Positions 1 through 7,623 of a stretch of 64,000 nt of DNA are shown piece after piece. A program made the position numbers and the translations under genes. The notes beneath the pieces are model-generated. The model did no database searches, was not told where the DNA came from, and worked only from the letters and a program-made list of their open reading frames with translations. Within the stretch, counting starts at the first letter, position 1. Each line of letters starts with the position of its first letter. The stretch is from Phycicoccus jejuensis (GTDB taxonomy: Bacteria > Actinomycetota > Actinomycetes > Actinomycetales > Dermatophilaceae): NCBI RefSeq assembly GCF_000720925.1, contig NZ_JOEE01000004.1, positions 248,001 through 312,000 on the forward strand, in the 5' to 3' direction.

Positions 1-726
1 ACCGGCGAGAACACCAAGGACTTCGAGGTCTTCCACCCCGACCGGATGGCCTCGCGCATCCTCGACATGGGTGACGTCCTCACCCTCATCGAGCAGGCCG
101 AGAAGGCGTTCGACCGCACCCAGGCCGCCGAGATGGAGCGCAAGTTCCTCGCGGCCGAGGACTTCACGTTCGACGACTTCCTCCAGCAGATGGCCGCCAT
201 CAAGAAGATGGGGTCCCTCAAGTCGATCCTCGGCATGATGCCGGGCATGGGCCAGATGAAGGCCCAGCTCGACGCCTTCGACGAGCGCGAGTTCGACCGG
301 GTCGAGGCGATGGTCCGCTCGATGACCCCGTTCGAGCGCAACCACCCCAAGCAGATCAACGGCTCGCGCCGCGCCCGCATCGCGAAGGGCTCGGGCGTCA
401 CGACCTCCGAGGTCAACCAGCTGCTCGAGCGCTTCGGCGAGGCGCAGAAGATGATGAAGCAGCTCGCCAAGGGCGGCGGCATCCCCGGCATGCCCGGGAT
501 GGGCTCCGGCCCCGGCAAGCGCGGCCGCCAGCAGGCGCCGCAGCGCAAGAAGTCCAAGTCGGGCAACCCGGCCAAGCGGGCGGCCGAGGAGCGCGCGGCG
601 GCGCAGAAGGCCGCCCAGGCCCCGCCCTCGGGCGCGAGCTTCGGCAGCGGCGGCGGCGACCTCGACCCCGCCGCCTTCGACCCGGCCAACCTGCCGAAGG
701 GCTTCGACAGGTTCCTCGGGAAGTGA
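1..726 (+). CDS. ffh: Signal recognition particle protein Ffh, C-terminal part (5' end outside window)
   Basis: Ffh is the SRP GTPase that binds 4.5S RNA and the signal sequences of nascent membrane and secreted proteins. The frame is open from base 1, so 241 codons of the C-terminal half are present. They cover the end of the G domain (TGEN..EVFHPDRMASRILDMGDV) and the methionine-rich M domain. The M domain shows the Met-rich finger (ILGMMPGMGQMK, about residues 76-87 of the fragment) and the RNA-binding signature RRARIAKGSG (about 123-132). A Gly/Lys/Ala-rich tail follows. The N and GTPase motifs lie upstream of the window. The stop overlaps the next gene's GTG, so the two are probably co-transcribed. 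Identity is very secure. Confidence 0.97.
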   Translation, partial: TGENTKDFEVFHPDRMASRILDMGDVLTLIEQAEKAFDRTQAAEMERKFLAAEDFTFDDFLQQMAAIKKMGSLKSILGMMPGMGQMKAQLDAFDEREFDRVEAMVRSMTPFERNHPKQINGSRRARIAKGSGVTTSEVNQLLERFGEAQKMMKQLAKGGGIPGMPGMGSGPGKRGRQQAPQRKKSKSGNPAKRAAEERAAAQKAAQAPPSGASFGSGGGDLDPAAFDPANLPKGFDRFLGK

Positions 727-1538
727 CCACCCCCGGCCTGAACACGCTCGCGGTCGGCACCGACGGCCCGCGGGTCGCGTTCCTCCACGGGCTCTTCGGC
801 CAGGGCCGCAACTGGACCCAGATCGCCAAGGCCCTCGCCGGCCCCGACGGCACGGGCGCACGCTGCCTGCTCGTCGACCTGCCCGACCACGGGCGCTCGC
901 CGTGGAGCGAGGAGTTCTCCTACGAGGGCTACGCGGCGGCCGTGGCGGCGACCCTCGCCGAGGCCGCGCCGGGGGAGCGCTGGGTCGTCGTCGGCCACAG
1001 CCTCGGCGGCAAGGTCGCGATGGTCCTCGCGCTGCGGCACCCCGAGCTGCTCGGGAGCCTCGTCGTCGTCGACATCGCCCCGAAGGGCTACGGCGACCTC
1101 GACCGGTTCCGGGGCTACATCGACGAGATGCACGCCCTGCCGCTGGCCGAGCTGACCAGCCGTGCGGACGCCGAGGCGCGCTTCCGCGAGCCCGACCCCG
1201 GCGTCAAGGCCTTCCTCCTGCAGAACCTGCGGCGGCACGGCAGCGACTGGTCGTGGCAGGCCAACCTCGCGCTCGTGCGCGCCGACGCCGAGCGGGGGAG
1301 CGCCTCGCTCATCGCGGACTTCCCGGACCTCGGGGACGCGGTGTGGGACGGTCCCGTCGTCTGGCTGGCCGGCTCCGAGTCCGGGTACGTGCGTCCCGAC
1401 GACGTGCCGGGGATGCGCGCGCACTTCCCGCGCGTGCGCCTCGTGACCGTCAAGGGCGCCGCCCACTGGGTGCACACCGACGCGCCGCAGGTCGTCGTCG
1501 AGACGCTGCGCCGCGTCGTCCGCTCGGTCAGCCCCTGA
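723..1538 (+). CDS. Alpha/beta-fold hydrolase
   Basis: The 271-residue protein has the full alpha/beta-hydrolase layout: an oxyanion-loop HG motif (LHGLFGQGRNW, from about residue 21), a nucleophile elbow GHSLGG with Ser93, and a C-terminal catalytic His near residue 248 (GAAHWVHTDAP). Size and motifs resemble the YbfF-type esterases and the small hydrolases often found after ffh in actinobacteria. The substrate cannot be read from sequence. The GTG start overlaps the ffh stop by 4 bp, which implies translational coupling. No signal peptide is visible, so it should be cytoplasmic. It converges with the MFS gene, and the two coding ends overlap slightly. Confidence 0.85.
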   Translation: MTTPGLNTLAVGTDGPRVAFLHGLFGQGRNWTQIAKALAGPDGTGARCLLVDLPDHGRSPWSEEFSYEGYAAAVAATLAEAAPGERWVVVGHSLGGKVAMVLALRHPELLGSLVVVDIAPKGYGDLDRFRGYIDEMHALPLAELTSRADAEARFREPDPGVKAFLLQNLRRHGSDWSWQANLALVRADAERGSASLIADFPDLGDAVWDGPVVWLAGSESGYVRPDDVPGMRAHFPRVRLVTVKGAAHWVHTDAPQVVVETLRRVVRSVSP

Positions 1539-2811
1539 CGGCGGGGTCCGGGTCCGGCACGTCGTCGATGGCCCGGACGCGCAGCACCGGGCTGCCGACG
1601 AGCCAGAGCACTGCCAGCGCCGCGACGAGGGCCGCGAGCGCGATCGCCGGCCCCGTCCCGACGAGCCCCGCGAGCGCGCCGCCGAGCAGCGCCCCGAGGG
1701 GGCGCACCCCGTAGTTGACGGTCGTGAACGCGCCCTGGACCCGGGCGCGGACGGCGTCCGGGATGGACGCCACCGTCACCGCGTTGACGTTGACGTCGAA
1801 GAGCATCACGCCGAAGCCGGTCACCGCCTCGACGGCCGCGAGCACCGACGCCTTCGCGAGGTCCGACCCGTCGGCGAGGACGAGCGCGGACGTCGGCACC
1901 GTGAAGAGCAGCAGCCCGACGACGCCGGTGCGCCCGATGCCCAGACGCCTCGAGACCCGTCCGGCGACCACCGCGCCGAGCAGCCCACCCGAGGCGCCGA
2001 GCCCGAGGGCCAGGCCGATCGTGCCGGCGGAGAGCCCGAGCTCGCGGCTGGCGAAGACGACGAGCAGGGCCTGCACGACGAAGGTGAAGAGGTTGACCCA
2101 CGACACGCAGCGCAGCAGCGGCGCGAGGATCGGGTCGCACCAGACGTACCGCACCCCGTCGGCGACGCGCCGGCGCAGCGACGAGCCGTCGTCCGGGGCG
2201 GGCTCGCGGTCGGGCACGTCGGCGCTGCGCAGCAGGCCCGCGGAGGCGAGGAACGAGAGCCCGTCGACGACGAGCGCGTACGGGGCGGTGAGCAGCTGGA
2301 CGAGGCTGCCACCGAGCGCGGGGCCGGCGACGAACGAGACCGAGCGGGTCGCGGCGAAGTGCCCGTTGGCCTCGACGTAGCGCTCGCGGGGCACGAGCGC
2401 GACGAAGAACGGCTGCCACGCGGAGCGGAAGAGGGTCGACCACGCCCCGAGCAGCAGGGCGACGGCGAGCAGGTGGCCGAAGGTGAGCGCCCCGAGCGCT
2501 GCGGCGACCGGGACGGTGAGGACGACGAGCGCGCGGGCGAGGTCGGCGGTGACGAGCAGCGCGCGCGGCCGGGGTCGCCGGTCGACCCAGGTGCCGACGA
2601 GCAGCGCCAGGAGGTTGGGCAGCCAGACGACCGCCGTGAGCAGGGCGACCCGCGAGGCGCTCTCGTCGAGGACGGTGACGGCGACGAGGGGGACGGCCAG
2701 CTCCGAGACGCGGTCGCCGAGCTCGGACACCGTCTGTGCGCCCCAGGCGGTGGCGAACCGCCGGCCGCGCCAGAGCGGGGCGGTCGGTGCGAGGGGCGGG
2801 GCGCCGGCCAC
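1528..2811 (-). CDS. MFS transporter (probable efflux permease)
   Basis: About 427 residues with the hydrophobic periodicity of a 12-helix major facilitator. The A-type loop after helix 2 is present (GTWVDRRPRPRALL). A second internal Gly-rich loop follows the central cytoplasmic region (AGRVSRRLGIGRTG). The frame stays open well upstream, but that extension lies inside the ArsR gene. The GTG at 2811 begins only 2 bp after the ArsR stop and gives a normal MFS N-terminus (TAPLWRGRRFATAW). Regulator and transporter therefore form one two-gene operon, typical of a drug or toxicant exporter under its own repressor. The substrate is unknown. Confidence 0.88.
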   Translation of the reverse strand: MAGAPPLAPTAPLWRGRRFATAWGAQTVSELGDRVSELAVPLVAVTVLDESASRVALLTAVVWLPNLLALLVGTWVDRRPRPRALLVTADLARALVVLTVPVAAALGALTFGHLLAVALLLGAWSTLFRSAWQPFFVALVPRERYVEANGHFAATRSVSFVAGPALGGSLVQLLTAPYALVVDGLSFLASAGLLRSADVPDREPAPDDGSSLRRRVADGVRYVWCDPILAPLLRCVSWVNLFTFVVQALLVVFASRELGLSAGTIGLALGLGASGGLLGAVVAGRVSRRLGIGRTGVVGLLLFTVPTSALVLADGSDLAKASVLAAVEAVTGFGVMLFDVNVNAVTVASIPDAVRARVQGAFTTVNYGVRPLGALLGGALAGLVGTGPAIALAALVAALAVLWLVGSPVLRVRAIDDVPDPDPAVRG

Positions 2812-2813
2812 GC

Positions 2814-3386
2814 TCAGCCGTCGCGCTCGGGCATCACGTGCCGCAGGACGTGGACGAGGCGCGCGCCGGCGGGGGTGGAGGCGGGGTCGGTCTTGCGGTG
2901 GACGTAGGGCGCGAGCAGCTCCTCCCACGCGGCCTCGAGCGCGAGCAGCTCCTCGCGGGTGACGAGCACGCGGGTGCTCGAGCGCCCAGCGACCTCCTGC
3001 CACGCGGGGGGCAGGTCGGGCTCGGTGTCGCGGTGCCAGTCGCCGACGACGTCGCCCTCGACCTCCTCGACGACGCGGGCGAGGGCCCGGCCGGCCTCGA
3101 GCGCACCCGGGCCGTCGGCGGACAGCCGGTAGCCCCGGCTCGCGGCCTCCCACCAGCGCTCGCGCCCGGACCCCGGCACCGCGGCGTCGCGGACCATCCC
3201 GTGCTCGGCGAGGTGGCGCAGGTGCCAGCTCGTGACCGACGGCGTCGCGCCGACGACGGGGGAGAGGCGGGTCGCCGTCGAGGGGCCGTGACGCTGCAGC
3301 TCGCCGAGGAGGCGGACGCGCACCGGGTGTGCGAGGGCCCGCATCCCGCGGGCGTCGAGCTCGAGGTCGTCGTACGCGTTGGCCAT
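2814..3386 (-). CDS. ArsR-like winged-helix transcriptional regulator
   Basis: A 190-residue protein. Residues about 14-75 form a winged helix of the ArsR/helix-turn-helix-20 kind (ALAHPVRVRLLGELQRHGPSTATRLS, then SVTSWHLRHLAEHGMV). The C-terminal half is variable and may bind ligand or mediate dimerisation. No metal-binding Cys pair is seen, so an organic inducer is more likely than a metal. It is the first gene of an operon with the downstream MFS exporter and faces an amidohydrolase. A perfect hexameric inverted repeat lies in the shared promoter region at 3421-3434 and is the likely operator. Confidence 0.85.
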   Translation of the reverse strand: MANAYDDLELDARGMRALAHPVRVRLLGELQRHGPSTATRLSPVVGATPSVTSWHLRHLAEHGMVRDAAVPGSGRERWWEAASRGYRLSADGPGALEAGRALARVVEEVEGDVVGDWHRDTEPDLPPAWQEVAGRSSTRVLVTREELLALEAAWEELLAPYVHRKTDPASTPAGARLVHVLRHVMPERDG

Positions 3387-3420
3387 CCCGGCCTCCTCCC
3401 TGATCTGAGAGGACCGTATC

Positions 3421-3434
3421 GAGAGAGTTCTCTC
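3421..3434. promoter_or_regulatory. Candidate operator of the ArsR-like regulator
   Basis: GAGAGA, a 2-base spacer, then TCTCTC: a perfect 6-bp inverted repeat. It lies 35 bp upstream of the regulator start, between the two divergent genes, in a short stretch that also holds further CTGAGAGG and TCGAGAGAG half-matches. Its position fits autorepression of the regulator-MFS operon. That it is the binding site is inference. Confidence 0.5.
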
Positions 3435-3459
3435 ACGTCAACGGACGAGGGCCGTTGGC

Positions 3460-3465
3460 TAGGGT
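3460..3465 (+). promoter_or_regulatory. -10 element of a probable leaderless promoter (amidohydrolase)
   Basis: TAGGGT fits the actinobacterial -10 pattern TANNNT. It ends 6 nt before the ATG at 3472, so transcription would begin at or next to the start codon. No Shine-Dalgarno sequence is present. Confidence 0.55.
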
Positions 3466-3471
3466 CGGCGC

Positions 3472-4557
3472 ATGACAACGGTGCTGCACCTCACGGGACC
3501 CGTCCTCGTCGGCCGGGAGGAGGAGCGGCCCGAGGCGTGGGTCCTCGGCGGCCGGCTGACCTTCGAGCGCCCCGTGGGGGACCACGACGTCACGACGATC
3601 GTGGGATGGGTGCTGCCCGGCCTCGTCGACGCGCACTGCCACGTCGGCCTCGTCGCCACCGGCGCGACGGACGCCGCGACCGCGGAGGCGCAGGCCACGA
3701 CCGACCGCGACGCCGGCACGCTCCTCATCCGGGACGCCGGCTCGCCGAGCGACACCCGCTGGGTCGACGACCGCGCCGACCTGCCGCGGATCATCCGGGC
3801 GGGGCGGCACATCGCCCGCACGCGCCGCTACATCCGCAACTTCGCGTGGGAGGTCGAGCCCGACGAGCTCGTCGACCGGGTGCGGCTCGAGGCGCGCGCC
3901 GGCGACGGGTGGGTCAAGCTCGTCGGCGACTGGATCGACCGCGGGGCCGGCGACCTCACGCCGTGCTGGCCGGTCGACGTCCTCACCGAGGCGGTGGCCG
4001 CGGCCCACGAGGAGGGCGCTCGGGTCACGGCGCACTGCTTCGGCGAGCAGAGCCTGCACGACTTCGCCGCCGCGGGCACCGACTGCATCGAGCACGCGAC
4101 CGGGCTTGTGCCCGAGAGCATCGACGCGTTCGCCCGGCAGGGCATCGCCATCGTGCCGACGCTCGTCAACATCGACACCTTCCCGCAGATCGCCGCGCCG
4201 GCCCGCGAGAAGTTCCCCGACTACCACCGGCACATGCTCGACCTCCACGCCCGCCGCTACGAGACGGTCGCGGCGGCGCACGAGGCCGGGGTGCCGGTCT
4301 ACGTCGGCACCGACGCGGGCGGCTCCCTGCCCCACGGTCTGGCCGGCCAGGAGGTCGAGCGGCTGACCCGCTGCGGGTTCTCGGCGCTCGACGCCGTCGA
4401 CGCCGCGACCTGGTCGGCCCGCGCCTGGCTCGGCAGGCCCGGGCTGGAGGAGGGGGCCGAGGCCGACCTCGTCGTCTACGCCGAGGACCCGCGGGCCGAC
4501 GTCGGGGTGCTCGGGCACCCCGTGGCCGTCGTGCTCCGCGGGTCCGTCGTCGGCTGA
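3472..4557 (+). CDS. Metal-dependent amidohydrolase family protein
   Basis: A 361-residue amidohydrolase-superfamily protein with a TIM-barrel metal site. The HxH motif is at His55/His57 (GLVDAHCHVG). A conserved Lys lies in VKLVGDW, further metal His residues in TAHCFGE and EHATG, and the catalytic Asp in VGTDAGG (about residue 280). A short C-terminal beta segment (EGAEADLVVYAEDP...PVAVVLRGSVVG) completes the composite domain seen in imidazolonepropionase- and prolidase-like members. The precise substrate (cyclic amide, dipeptide or other) cannot be assigned. It is transcribed alone from a leaderless promoter and is divergent from the ArsR regulator, which might also control it. Confidence 0.85.
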   Translation: MTTVLHLTGPVLVGREEERPEAWVLGGRLTFERPVGDHDVTTIVGWVLPGLVDAHCHVGLVATGATDAATAEAQATTDRDAGTLLIRDAGSPSDTRWVDDRADLPRIIRAGRHIARTRRYIRNFAWEVEPDELVDRVRLEARAGDGWVKLVGDWIDRGAGDLTPCWPVDVLTEAVAAAHEEGARVTAHCFGEQSLHDFAAAGTDCIEHATGLVPESIDAFARQGIAIVPTLVNIDTFPQIAAPAREKFPDYHRHMLDLHARRYETVAAAHEAGVPVYVGTDAGGSLPHGLAGQEVERLTRCGFSALDAVDAATWSARAWLGRPGLEEGAEADLVVYAEDPRADVGVLGHPVAVVLRGSVVG

Positions 4558-4564
4558 GCGAGCC

Positions 4565-5518
4565 TCAGCCGCGCGGGGCGGCCTCGGGGTCGGTGGCGTC
4601 CTCGAGGACGGCCAGGTCGCGGTCGAGCTCGCGGTCCAGCCGCGCCTCCTCGGCCCGCTCGGCGCGGTGCGCCCGCAGCGACCAGGCGACGGCTGCGGCC
4701 CACACGAGGTAGAGGACGGCGTAGACCGCCCAGCGGGTGCCCTCGGACGCGTCGACCCAGTCGCTCTTGAGGATCGTCCGGGTGTTGGTGAGGACGATGA
4801 CGCCGCCGACGGCCGAGCCGAGGACGCGCGGCGGCACGTGCCGCACGAGCCACGCCGCGATGGGCGCCGCGACGAGACCACCCGCGAGCAGGGCGAGCAC
4901 CCAGGCGAAGTCGATGTCCTCCGACCCCAGGGCGAGGAGGAAGCCGAGGCTCGCCGCCACCGAGACGAGGAACTCGCTCGTGTCGACCGAGCCGACGACC
5001 TTGCGCGGCTCGAGGCGGCCGCTCGCGAGAATGGCCGGCGTGCCGACCGGGCCCCAGCCGCCGCCGCCGGTGGAGTCGACGAAGCCGGCGACGAGGCCGA
5101 GCGGCGCGAGGAAGCGCGAGCGCAGCGGGTGGCCGAGGCGGTCCTTGCGCAGGCCCTTGACGGTGAAGCGGACGAGCACGTAGACGCCGAGGGTCAGGAG
5201 GATGAGCGACATGACCGGCGCCGCGACGGAGGTGTCGAGGCTGGAGAGGAAGGTCGCGCCGGCGAAGGCGCCGACCGCGCCCGGGATGCCGATCTTCAGC
5301 ACGACCCGCCAGTCGACGTTGCCGAACTTCCAGTGCGAGGCGCCGGAGGCGAGCGTCGTGCCGATCTCGGCGAGGTGGACGGTCGCGGACGCGGCCGCGG
5401 GGTTGGTGCCGATGGCGAGCAGCAGGGTCGTCGAGGTGACCCCGTACGCCATGCCGAGCGACCCGTCGACGAGCTGGGCGCCCAGACCGACGAGGGCGAG
5501 GAGAACGAGACGCCGCAC
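4565..5518 (-). CDS. Sulfite exporter TauE/SafE family permease
   Basis: A 317-residue membrane protein with two repeats typical of the TauE/SafE (DUF81) family: an N-terminal hydrophobic block containing GLGAQLVDGSLGMAYGV, and a second copy with GLVAGFVDSTGGGGWGPVGTP. About eight helices are expected. A charged cytoplasmic tail rich in Arg/Asp/Glu follows the last helix. Family members export sulfite, sulfoacetate or related anions, or import them. It is divergent from an Rrf2-family regulator, and such pairings often belong to sulfur or cysteine control. Start GTG at 5518, preceded by a purine-rich AGGGGG ribosome-binding site. Confidence 0.85.
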   Translation of the reverse strand: MRRLVLLALVGLGAQLVDGSLGMAYGVTSTTLLLAIGTNPAAASATVHLAEIGTTLASGASHWKFGNVDWRVVLKIGIPGAVGAFAGATFLSSLDTSVAAPVMSLILLTLGVYVLVRFTVKGLRKDRLGHPLRSRFLAPLGLVAGFVDSTGGGGWGPVGTPAILASGRLEPRKVVGSVDTSEFLVSVAASLGFLLALGSEDIDFAWVLALLAGGLVAAPIAAWLVRHVPPRVLGSAVGGVIVLTNTRTILKSDWVDASEGTRWAVYAVLYLVWAAAVAWSLRAHRAERAEEARLDRELDRDLAVLEDATDPEAAPRG

Positions 5519-5541
5519 GGCGACCCCCTGCGAATAGATGA

Positions 5542-5560
5542 AACCTAGCGGACAAGTAGG
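5542..5560 (-). promoter_or_regulatory. -10 element and candidate Rrf2 operator between TauE/SafE and Rrf2 genes
   Basis: On the minus strand TAGGTT (5542-5547) is a credible -10 for the TauE/SafE gene. It is overlapped by the inverted repeat CCTA-N9-TAGG (5544-5560). An Rrf2 dimer bound here would occlude RNA polymerase. The surrounding stretch is unusually A/T-rich for this genome. The operator assignment is inferred from position and symmetry. Confidence 0.45.
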
Positions 5561-5640
5561 GAATATAGGGATGAGGGGGCACGGCGCGCAAGGGTTTCCC
5601 GGAACCCGGACCGGTGGCGCCCGGGTGGAAGGATGACGGC

Positions 5641-6102
5641 GTGGACATCTCCGCCCGCGCCGACTACGCCGTCCGTGCCCTCCTCGTGCTCGCCGAGGAC
5701 CCGACGGCGGACCGGGCCCACCCCTCCGACGAGCTCGCGCGGCGGGCCGGCGTCCCGGCCAAGTTCCTCGAGGCGATCCTCGGCGACCTGCGCCGCGCGG
5801 GGTTCGTCTCGAGCCGGCGCGGCAGCTCGGGCGGCTACCTCCTCGCCCGCCCCCCGGCCGAGATCACGCTGGGGGAGGTCCTGCGCACCGTCGACGGCCC
5901 GCTCGCGGAGGTCCGGGGGCAGCGGCCGCACGAGACCCACTACGAAGGGTCGGCCGAGCACCTCGCGACGGTGTGGGTGGCGGCGCGGGCCGCCCTGCGC
6001 CGGGTCCTCGACGAGACGACGCTGGAGCAGGTGCTCGAGGGTCGCCTGCCCGAGCACGTGCGCGCCATGGCCGAGCTGCCCGACGCGTGGGAGAGCCGCT
6101 GA
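5641..6102 (+). CDS. Rrf2 family transcriptional regulator
   Basis: 153 residues with the Rrf2 hallmark N-terminus ([17 protein letters not shown]), a recognition helix and wing ([57 protein letters not shown] cut here into its parts), and a C-terminal dimerisation helix. IscR/NsrR-type members carry three Cys for an Fe-S cluster; this protein has no Cys in that region. It is therefore more like the cluster-free CymR/RsrR-like branch that senses sulfur status through a partner or small molecule. GTG at 5641 is preferred because the family begins right there; an ATG 27 bp upstream would add an unusual extension. It is divergent from a TauE/SafE exporter, its likely target. Confidence 0.85.
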   Translation: MDISARADYAVRALLVLAEDPTADRAHPSDELARRAGVPAKFLEAILGDLRRAGFVSSRRGSSGGYLLARPPAEITLGEVLRTVDGPLAEVRGQRPHETHYEGSAEHLATVWVAARAALRRVLDETTLEQVLEGRLPEHVRAMAELPDAWESR

Positions 6103-6129
6103 CCGGGCCGATTCGGCCGCGGGCGCGCG

Positions 6130-6150
6130 CTCTGGCAGACTGGGCCGCTG
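6130..6150 (+). promoter_or_regulatory. Promoter-like element shared with rplS, upstream of rpsP
   Basis: CTCTGGCAGACTGG followed by one variable base and CCGCTG. The same element with a single G/A change occurs at 9748-9768 ahead of rplS. CAGACT is a plausible -10. The rest of the shared sequence may be a start-site or regulatory determinant common to both ribosomal-protein operons. Confidence 0.6.
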
Positions 6151-6274
6151 TACCCGTCCGGGCCCGCCCCTCCCGTGTGGCCCTGGACCGGACGCCTACA
6201 CACCGGGCGTCGGCTCCCCGCACGCAGATCGTGCGGTCTCGCCGCGTCCACGAACCGAAAGTGGGACCGCCACC

Positions 6275-6739
6275 GTGGCCGTCAAGATTCGTCTCAAGCG
6301 GATGGGCAAGATCCGCACCGCCATCTACCGCGTCGTCGTCATGGACTCGCGCACCAAGCGCGACGGCCGGGCGATCGAGGAGATCGGCAAGTACGACCCC
6401 AACCAGGAGCCGTCGCTCATCGAGATCGACATGGAGCGCGCGGACTACTGGGTCGCCCAGGGCGCCCAGCCGACCGAGGCCGTCGCGGCCCTCCTCAAGC
6501 ACTACAAGGACGGCACCCTCAAGGTCGCCGAGCCGAAGACCTCGAAGAAGGACATCTACGAGGCCGCCGTCGCCGCCGCGGGCAAGGCCGAGGCCGACGG
6601 TGGCGCCGCCACCACCCCGCGCAAGAAGGCCGCCGCGAAGAAGGCCGACGACGCCCCTGTCGCCGCCGACACCGAGGGCAGCGCCGCCGCGGCGGAGTCC
6701 ACGGACGCCGACGCCGACGCGTCCGCCGACAAGGCCTGA
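6275..6739 (+). CDS. rpsP: 30S ribosomal protein bS16
   Basis: The first ~80 residues are classic bS16 ([38 protein letters not shown]). This small-subunit protein stabilises 16S rRNA during assembly. The protein is 154 residues against the usual 80-100. The extra C-terminal tail is Ala/Lys-rich then Ala/Asp-rich (residues about 105-154), typical of the disordered tails on actinobacterial ribosomal proteins. GTG at 6275 matches the family start (AVKIRL); the longer open frame upstream is not conserved. It heads the rpsP-khpA-rimM-trmD operon, and khpA begins 2 bp after its stop. Confidence 0.97.
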   Translation: MAVKIRLKRMGKIRTAIYRVVVMDSRTKRDGRAIEEIGKYDPNQEPSLIEIDMERADYWVAQGAQPTEAVAALLKHYKDGTLKVAEPKTSKKDIYEAAVAAAGKAEADGGAATTPRKKAAAKKADDAPVAADTEGSAAAAESTDADADASADKA

Positions 6740-6741
6740 CC

Positions 6742-6984
6742 GTGCTCGAGGAGGCTCTCGAGCACCTCGTGACCGGCATCGTCGACCACAAGGACGAGGT
6801 GCAGGTCCGTCGTCGTGACCTGCGCCGTGGCGAGGTCCTCGAGGTGCGCGTGCACCCCGACGACCTCGGCCGCGTCATCGGTCGCTCCGGCCGCACCGCC
6901 AGCGCGCTGCGCACCGTCCTCGGTGCCCTCGCCGGCGGCAAGCCGGTCCGCATCGACATCGTCGACACCGACCGGGTCCGCTGA
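6742..6984 (+). CDS. khpA: KH-domain RNA-binding protein KhpA
   Basis: 80 residues made almost entirely of one KH domain. The GxxG RNA-contact loop is in VIGRSGRTASALR, followed by the alpha-beta ending IDIVDTDRVR. KhpA proteins pair with KhpB/Jag in many Gram-positive bacteria and bind small RNAs and mRNAs that influence cell division and envelope growth. The position directly after rpsP is conserved across actinobacteria. GTG at 6742 starts 2 bp after the rpsP stop. The length is normal for the family. Confidence 0.93.
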   Translation: MLEEALEHLVTGIVDHKDEVQVRRRDLRRGEVLEVRVHPDDLGRVIGRSGRTASALRTVLGALAGGKPVRIDIVDTDRVR

Positions 6985-6998
6985 CCCGCGTCACCCGT

Positions 6999-7035
6999 GA
7001 CGGCGGGGCGCCCCACACCGGGGTGCCCCGCCGTC
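6999..7035. terminator. Strong hairpin between khpA and rimM
   Basis: Arms GACGGCGGGGC (6999-7009) and GCCCCGCCGTC (7025-7035) pair perfectly. Inner CCCC/GGGG pairs and a G-T wobble extend the stem to about 16 pairs around a 5-base loop. There is no U-tract, but CGTCGTT follows. It probably attenuates rpsP-khpA transcripts ahead of rimM or acts as a processing/stability stem. Confidence 0.6.
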
Positions 7036-7078
7036 CGTCGTTCCCCCCGTTCCCTCCGTCCCCCGAGAGGATGTCCGC

Positions 7079-7618
7079 GTGAGCGAGTCCACCGTCGTCG
7101 CCCGGATCGGCAAGCCGCACGGCCTGCGCGGCGAGGTCACCGTCCGCCTGCACACCGACGAGCCCGAGCTGCGCCTCGCGGTCGGCGCCGTGCTCGCGAC
7201 CGAGGCCGAGTCCGGCTCGGGGGTCCCGCGGGCCCTCACCGTGCGCTCGACCCGCGTGCACAACGGCATCTGGCTGGTGGCCTTCGAGGAGGTCCCCGAC
7301 CGCACCGGCGCCGAGGGCCTGCGCGGCACCCGGCTCGTCCTCGACGCGGACGCCCCCGAGATCGCCGACGAGGACGACGAGGACCTCTTCACCGAGGCCG
7401 AGCTCGTCGGGCTCGCGGTCCACACGCCGGCCGGCGAGCGGATCGGCGAGGTGACCGGGCTCGTCATCGGCGCCGCCCAGGACCGGCTCGCGGTGCGCCT
7501 GGACGACGGGCGCACCGGCGAGGTGCCGTTCGTCGCGGCGCTCGTGCCCGAGGTCGACGTCGCGGGCGGCCGCGTCGTCGTCGACGCGCCGGGCGGCCTG
7601 TTCGACCTCGAGGACTGA
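7079..7618 (+). CDS. rimM: Ribosome maturation factor RimM
   Basis: 179 residues. The N-terminal RimM beta-barrel begins [26 protein letters not shown]-barrel-like C-terminal domain follows ([21 protein letters not shown] ... [31 protein letters not shown] in outline). RimM binds bS19 and helps fold the 3' domain of 16S rRNA during 30S assembly. The GTG start lies 43 bp beyond a strong hairpin and just before trmD (5 bp gap). The ending GLFDLED is typical of the family. Confidence 0.96.
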   Translation: MSESTVVARIGKPHGLRGEVTVRLHTDEPELRLAVGAVLATEAESGSGVPRALTVRSTRVHNGIWLVAFEEVPDRTGAEGLRGTRLVLDADAPEIADEDDEDLFTEAELVGLAVHTPAGERIGEVTGLVIGAAQDRLAVRLDDGRTGEVPFVAALVPEVDVAGGRVVVDAPGGLFDLED

Positions 7619-7623
7619 CCCCG

